A stretch of 64,000 nucleotides of DNA from Comamonas flocculans. GTDB lineage: Bacteria; Pseudomonadota; Gammaproteobacteria; Burkholderiales; Burkholderiaceae_C. A model generated the notes under the pieces. It did no database searches. It was given only the letters and a program-made list of their open reading frames with translations, and was not told the origin of the DNA. The stretch lies in contig NZ_CP042344.1 in the NCBI RefSeq assembly GCF_007954405.1, positions 2,666,001-2,730,000 of the forward strand, in the 5' to 3' direction. Below are positions 36,654 through 45,905 of the stretch, piece after piece (positions within the stretch are counted from its first letter, which is position 1; every line of letters starts with the position of its first letter). The translations under genes and the position numbers were made by a program.

Positions 36654-36685
36654 ATTCTTTACCCTGCCATCGTGGCAAGGTAAAG
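36654..36685 (-). promoter_or_regulatory. MerR/CueR-type operator-promoter of the DUF3141 gene
   Basis: A near-perfect 29-bp palindrome, CTTTACC-C-TGCCA-TCG-TGGCA-A-GGTAAAG (36657-36685), with one mismatched pair. On the minus strand -35 TTTACC (36684-36679) and -10 AAGAAT (36659-36654) are separated by 19 bp, which is diagnostic of MerR-family activation. The sequence resembles CueR/HmrR sites of copper ATPase promoters. No copper-type MerR gene lies in the window. Confidence 0.75.
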
Positions 36686-36736
36686 CCTTTTTCCTTGTGG
36701 ACGCATCAAGCCCCGCACTGGTCCATGCCCCGATGG

Positions 36737-37240
36737 CTAGCGGGACAAAGACTGGCGGTACTGGATATTGATTTCATCGTGGCGGCGCCGTATCTCTGGC
36801 GGCCATTGCGCCTTGATCCATGACAGCACGGCCACGATCTCGTCGTCGCTCAGCACACCGCCGTAGATCGGCATGGCTGTGCGGTAGTCGGGCTGATTGA
36901 TCAACTGGGCCAGCCCCTGCTTGGTGATGGCGAACAACTGCTCGTCCGGGTGGTGCCAGGTGTGGCCGCTCGCGTCGTGGGGCGGCGCCGGCAGCAGGCC
37001 ATCGGGCCCACGATCACGCCAACTGGGCTGCCCCTCGCTCCTGGCGCCATGGCAGGCCGCACATTGTTGGGCATAGATGCGGGCGCCGACACGCAGCACC
37101 TGGGGATCATCGGGACGCAGGCTGTGCACCGGCGCCGCCGCCTGCCGATTGCTGACGCGCAGAGAAAAATAGCCCGCCCCTGCCACCAGCAGCAGGGCCA
37201 GCAGTCCTGCGGCCCACAAGGCCAGCGGTTTCAACGTCAT
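36737..37240 (-). CDS. c-type cytochrome
   Basis: A 167-aa protein with an N-terminal membrane anchor (about 7-27) and one heme c site CAACH (60-64), with axial Met123 in AMPIYGG. SD AAGGAAG lies 7 nt before the ATG. Periplasmic-facing electron carrier; its partner is not defined, but with the ICMT-like and DUF2933 genes it forms a module I recall from other copper islands. Confidence 0.88.
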   Translation of the reverse strand: MTLKPLALWAAGLLALLLVAGAGYFSLRVSNRQAAAPVHSLRPDDPQVLRVGARIYAQQCAACHGARSEGQPSWRDRGPDGLLPAPPHDASGHTWHHPDEQLFAITKQGLAQLINQPDYRTAMPIYGGVLSDDEIVAVLSWIKAQWPPEIRRRHDEINIQYRQSLSR

Positions 37241-37295
37241 CGCAACTTCCTTGATTTCATGCTGATGGTCACATTCTGGTCATCGGATGCATCGC

Positions 37296-37943
37296 TCAAG
37301 GCTGGGCCCATGCGCCCCAGCGCGGAATGAAGCGTGGCACGTGGAGCGCATACTCCTGCCAGGCCTGTCCAAAACGGCGTGCACTCTCCTGCTCCTCGTT
37401 GTGCGCCAGGCGGGCATACATCACCACAAGCACCGGGAACATCAACAGCGTCAGCAAGGTCGGCCATTGCAGGAGAAAGCCGAACATGATCAGCACGAAG
37501 GCGATGTACTGCGGATGCCGCACCCAGGCATAAACACCGGTGCGCGCCAGCCGCCCCTGCCGCTGGGCCTCGTAGAGCACGGGCCAAGCCGCAGCCAGCA
37601 GCCAGAAGCCGCCGCCAATGAACAGGTAGCTGAGAATGTGGAACGGCCCAAGGTGCGGATCACCGCCCCAGCCGAACAGCAGCTCCAGCAGGTGACCGGC
37701 GTTGTGGTTCAGCAGGTCCACGCCCGGGACCTTCTGGCCCAGCCAGCCCGACAGGAAGTAGATGGTCAGCGGGAAGCCATACATCTCCACGAACAGCGCC
37801 ACGATGAACGCTGTGAACGCCCCGAAACTGCGCCAGTCGCGCGCGCTGGCCGGCTTGAAGAAGCTGAAGGCGAACATGACGAAGATCGCCACGTTGACCA
37901 CCACCAGAGTCCACAGGCCATACGACGATCCCGTGTGCTCCAT
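37296..37943 (-). CDS. isoprenylcysteine carboxyl methyltransferase (ICMT) family membrane protein
   Basis: A 215-aa membrane protein with about five helices and the ICMT/PEMT C-terminal signature GVYAWVRHPQYIAFVL followed by NEEQESARRFG. The start at 37943 follows TGAGG and lies 4 bp after the DUF2933 gene; an earlier in-frame ATG lies within DUF2933. Substrate unknown. Bacterial members occur frequently in metal resistance islands. Confidence 0.82.
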   Translation of the reverse strand: MEHTGSSYGLWTLVVVNVAIFVMFAFSFFKPASARDWRSFGAFTAFIVALFVEMYGFPLTIYFLSGWLGQKVPGVDLLNHNAGHLLELLFGWGGDPHLGPFHILSYLFIGGGFWLLAAAWPVLYEAQRQGRLARTGVYAWVRHPQYIAFVLIMFGFLLQWPTLLTLLMFPVLVVMYARLAHNEEQESARRFGQAWQEYALHVPRFIPRWGAWAQP

Positions 37944-37947
37944 GGCC

Positions 37948-38226
37948 TCAGCCCCTGTCGGAGTTTTGTCCAGTGCCCTGGCCAGTGGCTCCGGAGCCAC
38001 CACCGTGGCCGCCATGACCACCATGGCCTTTGTGCATGAAGACATGCATCAGCGGGCAGGCCAGCAGGAAGGCATAGGGCCACCATTGCGCCAAGTGGGC
38101 ACGGTGCTCGGTCCATAGAAAGTACCCGGCGGCAGCGCCGAACACGAGCAGGCCGATGGCATAGCGCGAGCGCCAGAACCCGCCGGTCTGCACACTCTGC
38201 GGATGGGATGCATGGTCATGGGTCAT
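37948..38226 (-). CDS. DUF2933 domain protein
   Basis: A 92-aa protein with two membrane helices (about 20-38 and 47-62), a His-rich start (MTHDHASH) and a Gly/His-rich tail (HKGHGGHGGHGG), both fit for metal binding. SD GGAGG before the ATG. Matches the DUF2933 family usually found in copper resistance clusters; function unknown. Confidence 0.8.
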   Translation of the reverse strand: MTHDHASHPQSVQTGGFWRSRYAIGLLVFGAAAGYFLWTEHRAHLAQWWPYAFLLACPLMHVFMHKGHGGHGGHGGGSGATGQGTGQNSDRG

Positions 38227-38236
38227 GACGGCCTCC

Positions 38237-38707
38237 TCACTTTGTGCCGGGAGTGGAGGTTTGCGGCATGGACATTCGATCCATCATCATCTGCATCATC
38301 GACTCCATCATGGCCATGCGCTTTTCCATCATCTGCGGGTCGTGCTGCATGCCAGCCATACCGGCGGGCGGGTTGCCCGATGCCATCTGGCCGTGCATCG
38401 ACTCCATCATGCGCATGCCGTCCTGCATGGTCTTCATGTGTTCGGCCATCAATGCCTGCCGCTCCTGGGGCGTCTTGGCGGCGGCCATCTTCTCGTGCAT
38501 GGCTCGCATGCGTTGTTCCATCGCGGCCATCATGGCCGGGTTCATGGCCTGCGATAGCGGTGCTGCAGCCGGCGCCGGAGCTGCCGCCGCAGGGGCGGTC
38601 GTTTCCGCTGGATGGTGGTCCTTGTGCTCGTCGGAGCCTTGCGCCAGCACGCCCACGGAGGCGGCGGCGACACAGAGACCGATCAGAGCATGACGAATGT
38701 GAACCAT
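38237..38707 (-). CDS. Met-rich periplasmic protein
   Basis: A 156-aa exported protein: signal peptide to about residue 22, a His pair region (EHKDHH), an Ala/Pro linker, then a helix with over 20 methionines (MNPAMMAAMEQRMRAMHEK, MMQMMMDRMSM). Met-rich periplasmic helices bind Cu(I); the gene is ten bases upstream of DUF2933 in the same operon. No named family recognised. Confidence 0.75.
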   Translation of the reverse strand: MVHIRHALIGLCVAAASVGVLAQGSDEHKDHHPAETTAPAAAAPAPAAAPLSQAMNPAMMAAMEQRMRAMHEKMAAAKTPQERQALMAEHMKTMQDGMRMMESMHGQMASGNPPAGMAGMQHDPQMMEKRMAMMESMMQMMMDRMSMPQTSTPGTK

Positions 38708-38781
38708 GATGCTTCCTTCTTGCGGTGGAGGGGGTGACTAGGGCTGCCGCGTCCGGCGGCACGGCGCGGTTGTGACTCTGC

Positions 38782-39123
38782 TCAGCGCGCGGGTTGGATG
38801 TCGGTGACAACCATCTTTCCACCTTCCTGGACGACCATGAATTGCACCTTGTCGCCGGGCTTGAGCTTGATGAGCTGACCCTTGTCGCGAACGGTGAAGA
38901 CCATGGTCATTCCGGGCATGTCCAGGTTCTTGATGTCTCCATGCTTGAGGGTGATCTTGCCGTTATCCGGATCGACCTTCTTGACCTCGCCATCGGTCAT
39001 GGAGTCCGACGCAGGCGCCGCCACCTGACCTTGACTGGGGCTGACCTGGGCATGGCCCGCCATCGGCAGGGCAACGCCCATGGCCAGGGCGGAGATGGTG
39101 AGCAGACGTTGGATGGTGGTCAC
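38782..39123 (-). CDS. CusF-like periplasmic copper chaperone
   Basis: A 113-aa protein from the GTG at 39123 (VTTIQRLLTISALAMG signal peptide, ending AGHAQ); an in-frame ATG at 39159 would add 12 residues. The OB-fold core has VDPDNGKITLKHGDI and LDMPGMTMVF. The ligands His, Met and Met of CusF are kept, but the tryptophan that caps Cu(I) in E. coli CusF is Met here (LDM instead of LGW). This may alter affinity or metal range. Confidence 0.82.
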   Translation of the reverse strand: MTTIQRLLTISALAMGVALPMAGHAQVSPSQGQVAAPASDSMTDGEVKKVDPDNGKITLKHGDIKNLDMPGMTMVFTVRDKGQLIKLKPGDKVQFMVVQEGGKMVVTDIQPAR

Positions 39124-39177
39124 GATGATCTCTGAAGGAATAATCGATGGGGGTTCCAAAGGACTTGCAAGATCAGT

Positions 39178-39684
39178 TCAGCGAGCAACCTCGACTTGCC
39201 CGACCATGCCGGCTTCAAGGTGTCCCGGTTCGGTGCAAGCAAAATCGACCTTGCCCGGCTGGGTGAACTGCCACACCATCGTGCCGCGCTGGCCGGGCTT
39301 AAGGTTCACCTGGTTAGGCTCGCTGTGCACCATGCCGGGATTGGCGCGCATTTCCTTGGCGTGCTCCTTCAATTCGTCCAGCGAGCCGAGCACCATTTCG
39401 TGCCTGATCTTGCCGGCGTTGCGCACCATGAAGCGCACGGTCTCGCCCTCCTTCACATTGATGCTGGAGGGATCGAAGCGCATGTCGTCGTTCATCACCA
39501 CGTCGATCGTGCGCGTGACCTTGGCGGGGTCGCCGGGCTGGCCGAACATGGCGCTGTGCTCCGACATGCTCATGTTGCCGTGCGAGGCGGGCATGTCGTG
39601 GCCACCAGCGTGCGTGCCAGCAGCCAGCGCAGCTAGCGGAAACGCCGCAGCGGCAAACAGGGAAATGACGATGCTTTTATTCAT
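39178..39684 (-). CDS. cupredoxin domain periplasmic copper protein
   Basis: A 168-aa exported protein. After a signal peptide (about 1-21) and a His/Met-rich stretch (GGHDMPASHGNMSMSEHSAMFG), the cupredoxin fold has likely type 1 ligands His95 (IRHEM), Cys150, His155 and Met160 (CTEPGHLEAGM). Acts in the periplasm as copper carrier or electron transfer protein. It lies between copB and the CusF-like gene in the same operon. Confidence 0.88.
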   Translation of the reverse strand: MNKSIVISLFAAAAFPLAALAAGTHAGGHDMPASHGNMSMSEHSAMFGQPGDPAKVTRTIDVVMNDDMRFDPSSINVKEGETVRFMVRNAGKIRHEMVLGSLDELKEHAKEMRANPGMVHSEPNQVNLKPGQRGTMVWQFTQPGKVDFACTEPGHLEAGMVGQVEVAR

Positions 39685-39706
39685 TCAAACGACTCCTTGG
39701 GAAAAA

Positions 39707-40915
39707 TCAGAACCAGAAACTCAAGCCCGCCAACCAGCGCGTCTGGGTGGCACTGCCACCCGAGGCGCGCACGAAGTCTCCCGTGCGGCCAAAGCTGTGT
39801 TGCCATTCGACGCCGATGTAGGGTGCGATCTGGCGCGTGATTTCGTAGCGCAGGCGCAAACCCGCACTGGCGTTGGCAAGGCCGCTGCCGATAGCGTTGA
39901 CAGGATCGCTCTTGCCGTAGAAATTCCATTCGGTGCGCGGCTGCAGAATCAGCTTTTGCGTGAGAAGCCAGTCATAGCTCCCTTCGAGCCGCAGCGCGGT
40001 GCGGCCGCCACTGCCCAGATAGGCCGTGGCATCGAGCTCAAACCAGTAGGGCGCGAGGCCCTGCACGCCAGCCGCAAGCCACTGGCGATCCTTGCCTGTG
40101 CTGTGGTCGAAGCGCACGCCGAGCTGACTGTCCCAGAAGGCGGCGATGGCGTGGCCCCAGAGCAGTTCGGTGCGCGAATCCTGTAGCTTGCCCTGTGCGA
40201 CGTCGCCCTCGGCCTTGATGACCAGGTGATTGAAGTCGCGGCCGATGCGCGCTTGCAGGTCATACGTCGTGGCGTTATCGCCGTGGCGTGCCCATGCGCG
40301 CTCCAGACGGTTGACCCTCAGGTTCGCAAAGCTCATCTGGTCGCCCAGTTGCAGGCGCGGCACGCCCGTGAACGAATACTTGCCGCTGCCGCGCTCGAAG
40401 CCGTCGGAATAGCCGTTGGGGTCGCGCGCATCGGCGGGCGGGCTGCCGCCTTGCATTTGCATTGCACCGTGGCCCATGCCAGCCATCGAGCCGTCTGACG
40501 CCGGCGCCGCGCCGTACTCCATCGCGGGAGCGGGGCCGCTGGCGGTACCTTGGGATGGCGCGGTGCCGTGATCCATTCCCGGCATGACGCCATGATCCAT
40601 GGGTGGCGCGCCAGGATTTGCAGCCGGAGCGCTGCCTCGCATGGGCATGCTGCCGTGATTCATGGCAGGCGCTTCAGCTCCTGCTGGCGCACTGCCCGCG
40701 GGCATCGGCATGCCCCCATGATCCATGCCTGCCATGGACCCCGCCGCAGGCGCGGCGCTGGACTGTGCCGCAACATCGTGTGCGCCATGCGCATCGTGAT
40801 CCTGAGCCAGAGCGGACGTGGCGGCGCTCGAGAGAATCAGGGCTGCAGCCACCGGCGCCAGCCGCAAGGCCACAGTGTGCGGGGTAAGTCGGTTCATTTT
40901 CAGGTTCTTTTTCAT
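39707..40915 (-). CDS. copB: copper resistance outer-membrane protein CopB (PcoB)
   Basis: A 402-aa protein: signal peptide (about 1-38), a Met/His-rich copper-binding region with repeated MDHG, MPM and MNHG motifs (about 40-155), then the CopB beta-barrel domain ending in LSFWF, a typical outer-membrane C-terminus. The ATG overlaps the copA stop (ATGA), so both are translated together. It is proposed to sequester or pass copper across the outer membrane. Confidence 0.93.
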   Translation of the reverse strand: MKKNLKMNRLTPHTVALRLAPVAAALILSSAATSALAQDHDAHGAHDVAAQSSAAPAAGSMAGMDHGGMPMPAGSAPAGAEAPAMNHGSMPMRGSAPAANPGAPPMDHGVMPGMDHGTAPSQGTASGPAPAMEYGAAPASDGSMAGMGHGAMQMQGGSPPADARDPNGYSDGFERGSGKYSFTGVPRLQLGDQMSFANLRVNRLERAWARHGDNATTYDLQARIGRDFNHLVIKAEGDVAQGKLQDSRTELLWGHAIAAFWDSQLGVRFDHSTGKDRQWLAAGVQGLAPYWFELDATAYLGSGGRTALRLEGSYDWLLTQKLILQPRTEWNFYGKSDPVNAIGSGLANASAGLRLRYEITRQIAPYIGVEWQHSFGRTGDFVRASGGSATQTRWLAGLSFWF

Positions 40916-42771
40916 GCCACCACCACTTCGCGGAACATGCCCATTTCCATGTGGAACATCAGGTGACAGTGCCAGACCCAGCGGCCGAGCGCGTCGGCGC
41001 TGACGAGAAAGCTCACGCGCTGCGCCGGCTGCACGGGGATGGTGTGCAGCCGCGCGACGAATTCGCCTGAGGCGTTTTCCAGCTCCTGCCACATGCCGTG
41101 CAGGTGCATGGGGTGGGTCATCATGGTGTCGTTGTGCAGGATCACGCGCAGGCGCTCGCCATAGCGGAAATGCACGGGGCGGCTGTCGGTGAAGTCCAGG
41201 CCGTCGAACGACCAGGTGTAGCGTTCCATGTTGCCCGTCAGATGCAACTCGATTTCGCGCTCGGGCCCGCCGGCATAGAGCGATCCGCCGACGGTCTTGA
41301 GATCGGCCAGCGTGAGCACGCGTCGGCCGTTGCCGCGCAGTCCGACGCCGGGGTCATCCAGGTTGGTGCGCGGCATGTCCACGCGCATGTCGGCGCCGGG
41401 GCCCCATTCGGTGCGAGCGTGGCGCACGGCGGTGCCGGGCTTTTGCAACGGATTGGACGCCATGCTGTGCGCCATGCCGGGCATGCCGCCCATGGCCGAC
41501 ATGTCGTGCCCGCCGCCCATGCCCTGCATGCCGGCCATGCCAGCGTGGTTCATCCCAGCCATGGGGCCGTGGCCCATCGCCGCCATGTCGTGGCCACCGC
41601 CTCGCGCCATGCCGCCCATCATGTCGGCCATGGTGAGCCACTGCACCGCATCCAGCGCGGGCACCGGCGCGCTCAGGCCCGGGCGTACCGCCAGTGTGGC
41701 GCGCGCGTAGCCGGTGCGATCCATCGATTGCGCAAAGAGCGTGTAGGCATCGTCTTTGGGCTGCACAATCACGTCGTAGGTCTGGCCGGGGCCGAAGCGG
41801 AACTCATCCACCGTCACTGGCTCCACGTCTTGCCCGTCGGCCTGCACCACGGTGAGCTTGAGGCCCGGAATGCGCACGTCATAGAACGTATTGCCGCTGC
41901 CGTTGATGCAGCGCAGGCGCACGCGCTCGCCGGGCTTGAAGAGCGCCGTCCAGTTGGCGCCAGGCGCGCTGCCGTTGACGAGGTAACTGAGCACGGTCGA
42001 GGACAAATCGGCCATGTCGCTCGGGCTCATGCGCATGGCGTACCACATGTCACGCTCCTGCAGCGCCGCGCCCAGGCCCTGCTCGCGGACGTCACGCAGG
42101 AATTTGACGAAGGTGGGCCGGTGCTGGTTAAACACGTCGCCTTGCGCCTTGAGCTTGGCCAACGCGCGCATCGGGTCGGTGCCGGTCCAGTCCGACAGCA
42201 GCACGACGTGCTCGCGGTCGGCGCGAATGGTTTCACGATCGTGCGGCTCGACGATGAGCGCGCCATACAGGCCGGTCACCTCCTGCATGCCGCTGTGCGA
42301 GTGGTACCAGTAGGTGCCGCTTTGCTCCAGTGTGTAGCGGTAGGTGAAGGTCTCACCGGGCGCGATGCCGGCAAAGCTCACGCCCGGTACGCCGTCCATC
42401 TGGAACGGCAGGATGATGCCGTGCCAGTGGATAGACGCCGTCTCGCGCAGGCGGTTAGTGACGCGAATCGTCACGGTCTCGCCTTCGCGCATGCGCAGCG
42501 TCGGCCCGGGCAGACTGCCGTTGATGGTGGTGGCGATGCCCGTGCGGCCGTCGAAGTCGACGCGGGTTTCGGCCAGCGTCAGGTCGAAAACAGGGCCACG
42601 CAATTCGGGTGGCGTTCCCGTATGGGCTGCTGGCAGGTCTTGCAGTGCCCAGGCGGGCAGTGCGGCATCGAGCGTGCCCAATGCGGTACCCGCCGCCAGC
42701 GCCCTCAGAAAGCGCCGGCGCTGGATGGCCTGGCCTGGGGAGGCGGAAAAGGAAGGGGTTTTGAATCGCAT
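40912..42771 (-). CDS. copA: periplasmic multicopper oxidase CopA (PcoA)
   Basis: A 619-aa Cu(I)-oxidising enzyme. Tat signal [13 protein letters not shown] (from Arg18), trinuclear and type 1 ligands HWHG (115-118), YHSHS (157-159), HPMHLHG and [10 protein letters not shown] (from His601). A Met-rich loop of about 70 residues ([18 protein letters not shown] and similar) is typical of CopA and binds extra copper. First gene of the long leftward cop operon; divergent from copRS with a CopR box between. Confidence 0.95.
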   Translation of the reverse strand: MRFKTPSFSASPGQAIQRRRFLRALAAGTALGTLDAALPAWALQDLPAAHTGTPPELRGPVFDLTLAETRVDFDGRTGIATTINGSLPGPTLRMREGETVTIRVTNRLRETASIHWHGIILPFQMDGVPGVSFAGIAPGETFTYRYTLEQSGTYWYHSHSGMQEVTGLYGALIVEPHDRETIRADREHVVLLSDWTGTDPMRALAKLKAQGDVFNQHRPTFVKFLRDVREQGLGAALQERDMWYAMRMSPSDMADLSSTVLSYLVNGSAPGANWTALFKPGERVRLRCINGSGNTFYDVRIPGLKLTVVQADGQDVEPVTVDEFRFGPGQTYDVIVQPKDDAYTLFAQSMDRTGYARATLAVRPGLSAPVPALDAVQWLTMADMMGGMARGGGHDMAAMGHGPMAGMNHAGMAGMQGMGGGHDMSAMGGMPGMAHSMASNPLQKPGTAVRHARTEWGPGADMRVDMPRTNLDDPGVGLRGNGRRVLTLADLKTVGGSLYAGGPEREIELHLTGNMERYTWSFDGLDFTDSRPVHFRYGERLRVILHNDTMMTHPMHLHGMWQELENASGEFVARLHTIPVQPAQRVSFLVSADALGRWVWHCHLMFHMEMGMFREVVVA

Positions 42772-42817
42772 GTCGCAGATTCTGAAGAGCCCGCCCTTTC
42801 AGCAAGATGTTTGCAAC

Positions 42818-42833
42818 ATTACATTTTTGTTAG
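42818..42833. promoter_or_regulatory. putative CopR box in the copA-copR intergenic region
   Basis: ATTACA-TTTT-TGTTAG is an imperfect dyad like the CopR/CusR boxes of copper operons. It sits between the divergent copA and copR genes, at a position to control both. Confidence 0.55.
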
Positions 42834-42895
42834 CTTCATGTCGGCAGGCCTTACACGGGGCACACTTGCGCCAGAACCGCAAAGGAGCCGAACCG

Positions 42896-43579
42896 GTGAA
42901 GATATTGATCGTCGAAGACGAGCCCAAGACTGGCGAATACTTGCGCCAGGGCCTGAGCGAGGCCGGGTATGTCGCGGACCTGGTGCCCCATGGCACCGAT
43001 GGGCTGCACATGGCCTTGCACGGTGCCTACGACCTCGTGATCCTGGATGTCATGCTGCCCGGGCTGAACGGCTGGCAGGTGCTGCAATCGCTGCGCGAGC
43101 GCGGCCTGCAAATGCCAGTGCTGTTCCTGACCGCACGCGACCAGGTCGAAGATCGCGTCAAGGGGCTGGAGCTTGGCGCCGACGACTATCTGGTCAAGCC
43201 GTTCTCGTTTGCGGAACTGCTGGCCCGCGTGCGCATCATCTTGCGCCGCGGCCCGGCGGGCAACGAAAGCACCATGTTACGCGTCGCCGATCTGGAGCTG
43301 GATCTGCTGCGCCGCCGGGTCTCGCGCAACGGCAGGCGCGTGGACCTGACGGCCAAGGAGTTCGGCCTGCTGGAACTGCTGATGCGACGCCACGGCGAGG
43401 TGCTGCCGCGTTCCCTCATCGCTTCGCAGGTGTGGGACATGAACTTCGACAGCGACACCAATGTCATCGAAGTGGCGATGCGCCGACTGCGCGTGAAGAT
43501 CGACGAGGGTCACCCGGTCAAGCTCATCCAGACCGTGCGCGGCATGGGTTATGTGCTCGACGTACCGCAGGAGGAATAG
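42896..43579 (+). CDS. copR: copper response regulator CopR (CusR family)
   Basis: A 227-aa OmpR/PhoB-type regulator, start GTG 8 nt after AAAGGAG. The receiver has Glu7-Asp8, phospho-acceptor Asp51 and Lys101; the C-terminal winged helix reads [14 protein letters not shown] to GMGYVLD. Activates the cop genes when phosphorylated by CopS. copS starts at the base after its stop. Confidence 0.94.
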   Translation: MKILIVEDEPKTGEYLRQGLSEAGYVADLVPHGTDGLHMALHGAYDLVILDVMLPGLNGWQVLQSLRERGLQMPVLFLTARDQVEDRVKGLELGADDYLVKPFSFAELLARVRIILRRGPAGNESTMLRVADLELDLLRRRVSRNGRRVDLTAKEFGLLELLMRRHGEVLPRSLIASQVWDMNFDSDTNVIEVAMRRLRVKIDEGHPVKLIQTVRGMGYVLDVPQEE

Positions 43580-44989
43580 GTGTTGTTTCGGGTTCGTTGG
43601 GGTCGGTTGCCGCTGACGCAGCGCTTGACCCTGCTCTTCACTGCGGTGGCGGCCTCGGTGGTGCTGGGACTGGGCGCTTTGTTTCTGGTCGAGACCGAGC
43701 GGCATTTCGTCGAGCTTGATCGGATGGCGCTGCAGGACAAGCAACACCTGATCGAGGAAATTCTCCGCAATGCCAGCTCGGCGGACGACGCTCGCCGCCG
43801 GCTGGCCGAGGCGCTAAGCTACCACCATGATCTCTACGCCCAGGTCCAGGATGGACAAGGAGCGGTGGTCTTTCAATCCCGAGGGTTCATCCCCACCATG
43901 CGCGGCGATATGCCCCTGCGCGCCGGTGAAAACAAGGTGTTTGGGGTGTTGCGGCACGACGGTGCCCGGTTCCATACACTGGTCTTCAAGGCCGCCCCTG
44001 CCTACTCCAGCACCCCCCTGATGGTCTGGATCGCCGCGGATACGGATCACCACACGCAGTTTCTCGACCGCCTGCGGCGCAGCTTGGCCTTGTATGTGCT
44101 CGCCGCCATCGCCATCTGCGGCCTGCTCTCGTGGTTCGCCGCGCGCCAGGGGCTGGCGCCCTTGCGCGACATGAAGTCACGGGCTGCCAAGGTGACGGGC
44201 CAGAAGCTCGGCGAGCGCATGCCCGTGCAGGCCGTGCCGGTAGAAATGGCCGACCTGGCGCAAGAGCTGAACCGCATGCTGGATCGGCTGCAGGAGGACT
44301 TCCAGCGCCTGACTGATTTCGCGTCGGACCTGGCGCACGAACTGCGCACTCCCATCAGCAATCTGTTGACGCAAACGCAGGTGGCGCTGGCGACCAAGCG
44401 CGATGCCGCAACCTACCGCGACATCCTGGCATCGAACGCCGAGGAATTTCAGCGTTTGGCGCGCATGGTGTCCGACATGCTGTTCCTGGCCAAGACCGAG
44501 CGCGGCGTGGATTTGCCGCGCGTGGAGAGGTTCTCCGTGCGCCAGGATGCGCTGGCGCTGCTCGACTTCTACGAGGCCGTGGCCGAGGAAAAGCGCATCC
44601 GGCTGCGGGTGGAAGGCGATGGCGAGATCGAAGGCGACCGCCTGATGTTCCGCCGCGCGGTTAGCAACCTGCTGTCCAACGCCCTGCGCCACGCGCCCGA
44701 GGCCGGTGACGTCACCATCCGCATCGCCGCCACCGCACAGGCCACGACGGTGGCCGTGGAGAACACCGGTGCCGACATCGACGCCAAGATTCTGCCCCGG
44801 CTGTTCGACCGTTTCTACCGCGCCGATGCTTCCAGGACCCATCCGGACACTGACGGATCGGGCTTGGGTCTGGCCATTACGCGCGCTATCGCCGAGGCCC
44901 ACGGCGGCGGCGTCACGGCAAGCTCGGGTCAGGGACGCACCTGTTTCACCCTGGTGTTTCCACATCACATTGCAAAGCCTTCAAGCTGA
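43580..44989 (+). CDS. copS: copper sensor histidine kinase CopS (CusS family)
   Basis: A 469-aa kinase starting at GTG directly after copR, with the SD AGGAGG inside copR. Two membrane helices (about 17-37 and 168-187) enclose a periplasmic sensor domain; then a HAMP region, the H-box DLAHELRTPISN (His253) and the ATPase N, D (GAD), F and G boxes (DGSGLGLAI). Senses periplasmic Cu/Ag. Confidence 0.94.
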   Translation: MLFRVRWGRLPLTQRLTLLFTAVAASVVLGLGALFLVETERHFVELDRMALQDKQHLIEEILRNASSADDARRRLAEALSYHHDLYAQVQDGQGAVVFQSRGFIPTMRGDMPLRAGENKVFGVLRHDGARFHTLVFKAAPAYSSTPLMVWIAADTDHHTQFLDRLRRSLALYVLAAIAICGLLSWFAARQGLAPLRDMKSRAAKVTGQKLGERMPVQAVPVEMADLAQELNRMLDRLQEDFQRLTDFASDLAHELRTPISNLLTQTQVALATKRDAATYRDILASNAEEFQRLARMVSDMLFLAKTERGVDLPRVERFSVRQDALALLDFYEAVAEEKRIRLRVEGDGEIEGDRLMFRRAVSNLLSNALRHAPEAGDVTIRIAATAQATTVAVENTGADIDAKILPRLFDRFYRADASRTHPDTDGSGLGLAITRAIAEAHGGGVTASSGQGRTCFTLVFPHHIAKPSS

Positions 44990-45114
44990 CAACAAACTCA
45001 TCGGGCTGTCCAGATTCTGTTGGGGTGCGCTCCCTACGATGAACACATCTCCTCAGCGCCTAACCAAGGCATGGGAGATGCAAGTTTCATCCACCCTCGT
45101 TAGGAGCTTCAACC

Positions 45115-45462
45115 ATGACCCAACAACGCCTCTCCCTTTCTTCGATGATCGCCGCCGCAGCCGCAGTGGCTGCCCTGGGCCTTCCAGGGATGGCCTCGGC
45201 AGCGTACGAGCATCCCGCCAACAACGAACAGGGCGTCATCGTTCATCCAGAACACTTCAAGAGCGAGAAAACGCGAGAGCAGGTCATCGCGGAGACCAAG
45301 GCTGCTATGCAGCAAGGCCGTCTTTCCTACGGCGAGAGCAACTACCCGATCCGCACGCCCGATGCAGGTCCTGGCAAGACGCGTGAGCAAGTGACCAACG
45401 AACTGCGCAGCGAGTCGCCTGCCGAACGCGACGCGCGTCTGCGCCTTTACTCCGCAGGTTGA
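45115..45462 (+). CDS. DUF4148 domain periplasmic protein
   Basis: A 115-aa exported protein: signal peptide to about residue 29 (GMASA), then two copies of a KTREQV motif (KSEKTREQVIAETKAAM and GKTREQVTNELR), as in DUF4148 proteins of Burkholderiales. SD TAGGAGC. It lies behind copS in the same direction and may be part of the copper regulon; function unknown. Confidence 0.8.
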   Translation: MTQQRLSLSSMIAAAAAVAALGLPGMASAAYEHPANNEQGVIVHPEHFKSEKTREQVIAETKAAMQQGRLSYGESNYPIRTPDAGPGKTREQVTNELRSESPAERDARLRLYSAG

Positions 45463-45905
45463 TTCTCCTGCTGCTACGTCGGCATCATTGGGCGGCCATT
45501 CAAGGGACATGCGAGGGCGATATCCGATGTCTCTTGAAACAGTGCTGCTTGTGACCATGCCCGGCAAGCGACCTCAAGCGCCACCTGCGCCAGAAACCGT
45601 AAAGCAAGAGCCTCGCCATGCCCCGCATACCCGTTGGTTCGCCTGGCGTGGACGGCTCCGCCGATAGCTGCCGGCGCGCCCCCAACGGCACGCTGCTGGT
45701 GCTGGTGGATCACAGCAGCCCGGGCATATGATGGTCGAATCGACTGGCCAGCTGGCGTCGCGGCTGGCGGCGGCTCCAAACGAATCAGGCACAGACCGCA
45801 GCGAACCGTCTCGGTTGGAACAGGATGATGGTCGATTCTTGGGGCGCGCCCAGATTGTGTGCATGCACCCGCGAGAAATCACCATTGAACTCTGGAGACC
45901 GTCAC
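45463..45905. other. 443-bp gap between DUF4148 and the multicopper oxidase
   Basis: Short open frames occur on both strands but none has a convincing start, composition or family. No repeat or terminator stood out. It must hold the promoter of the oxidase gene; I cannot name it. Confidence 0.5.
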
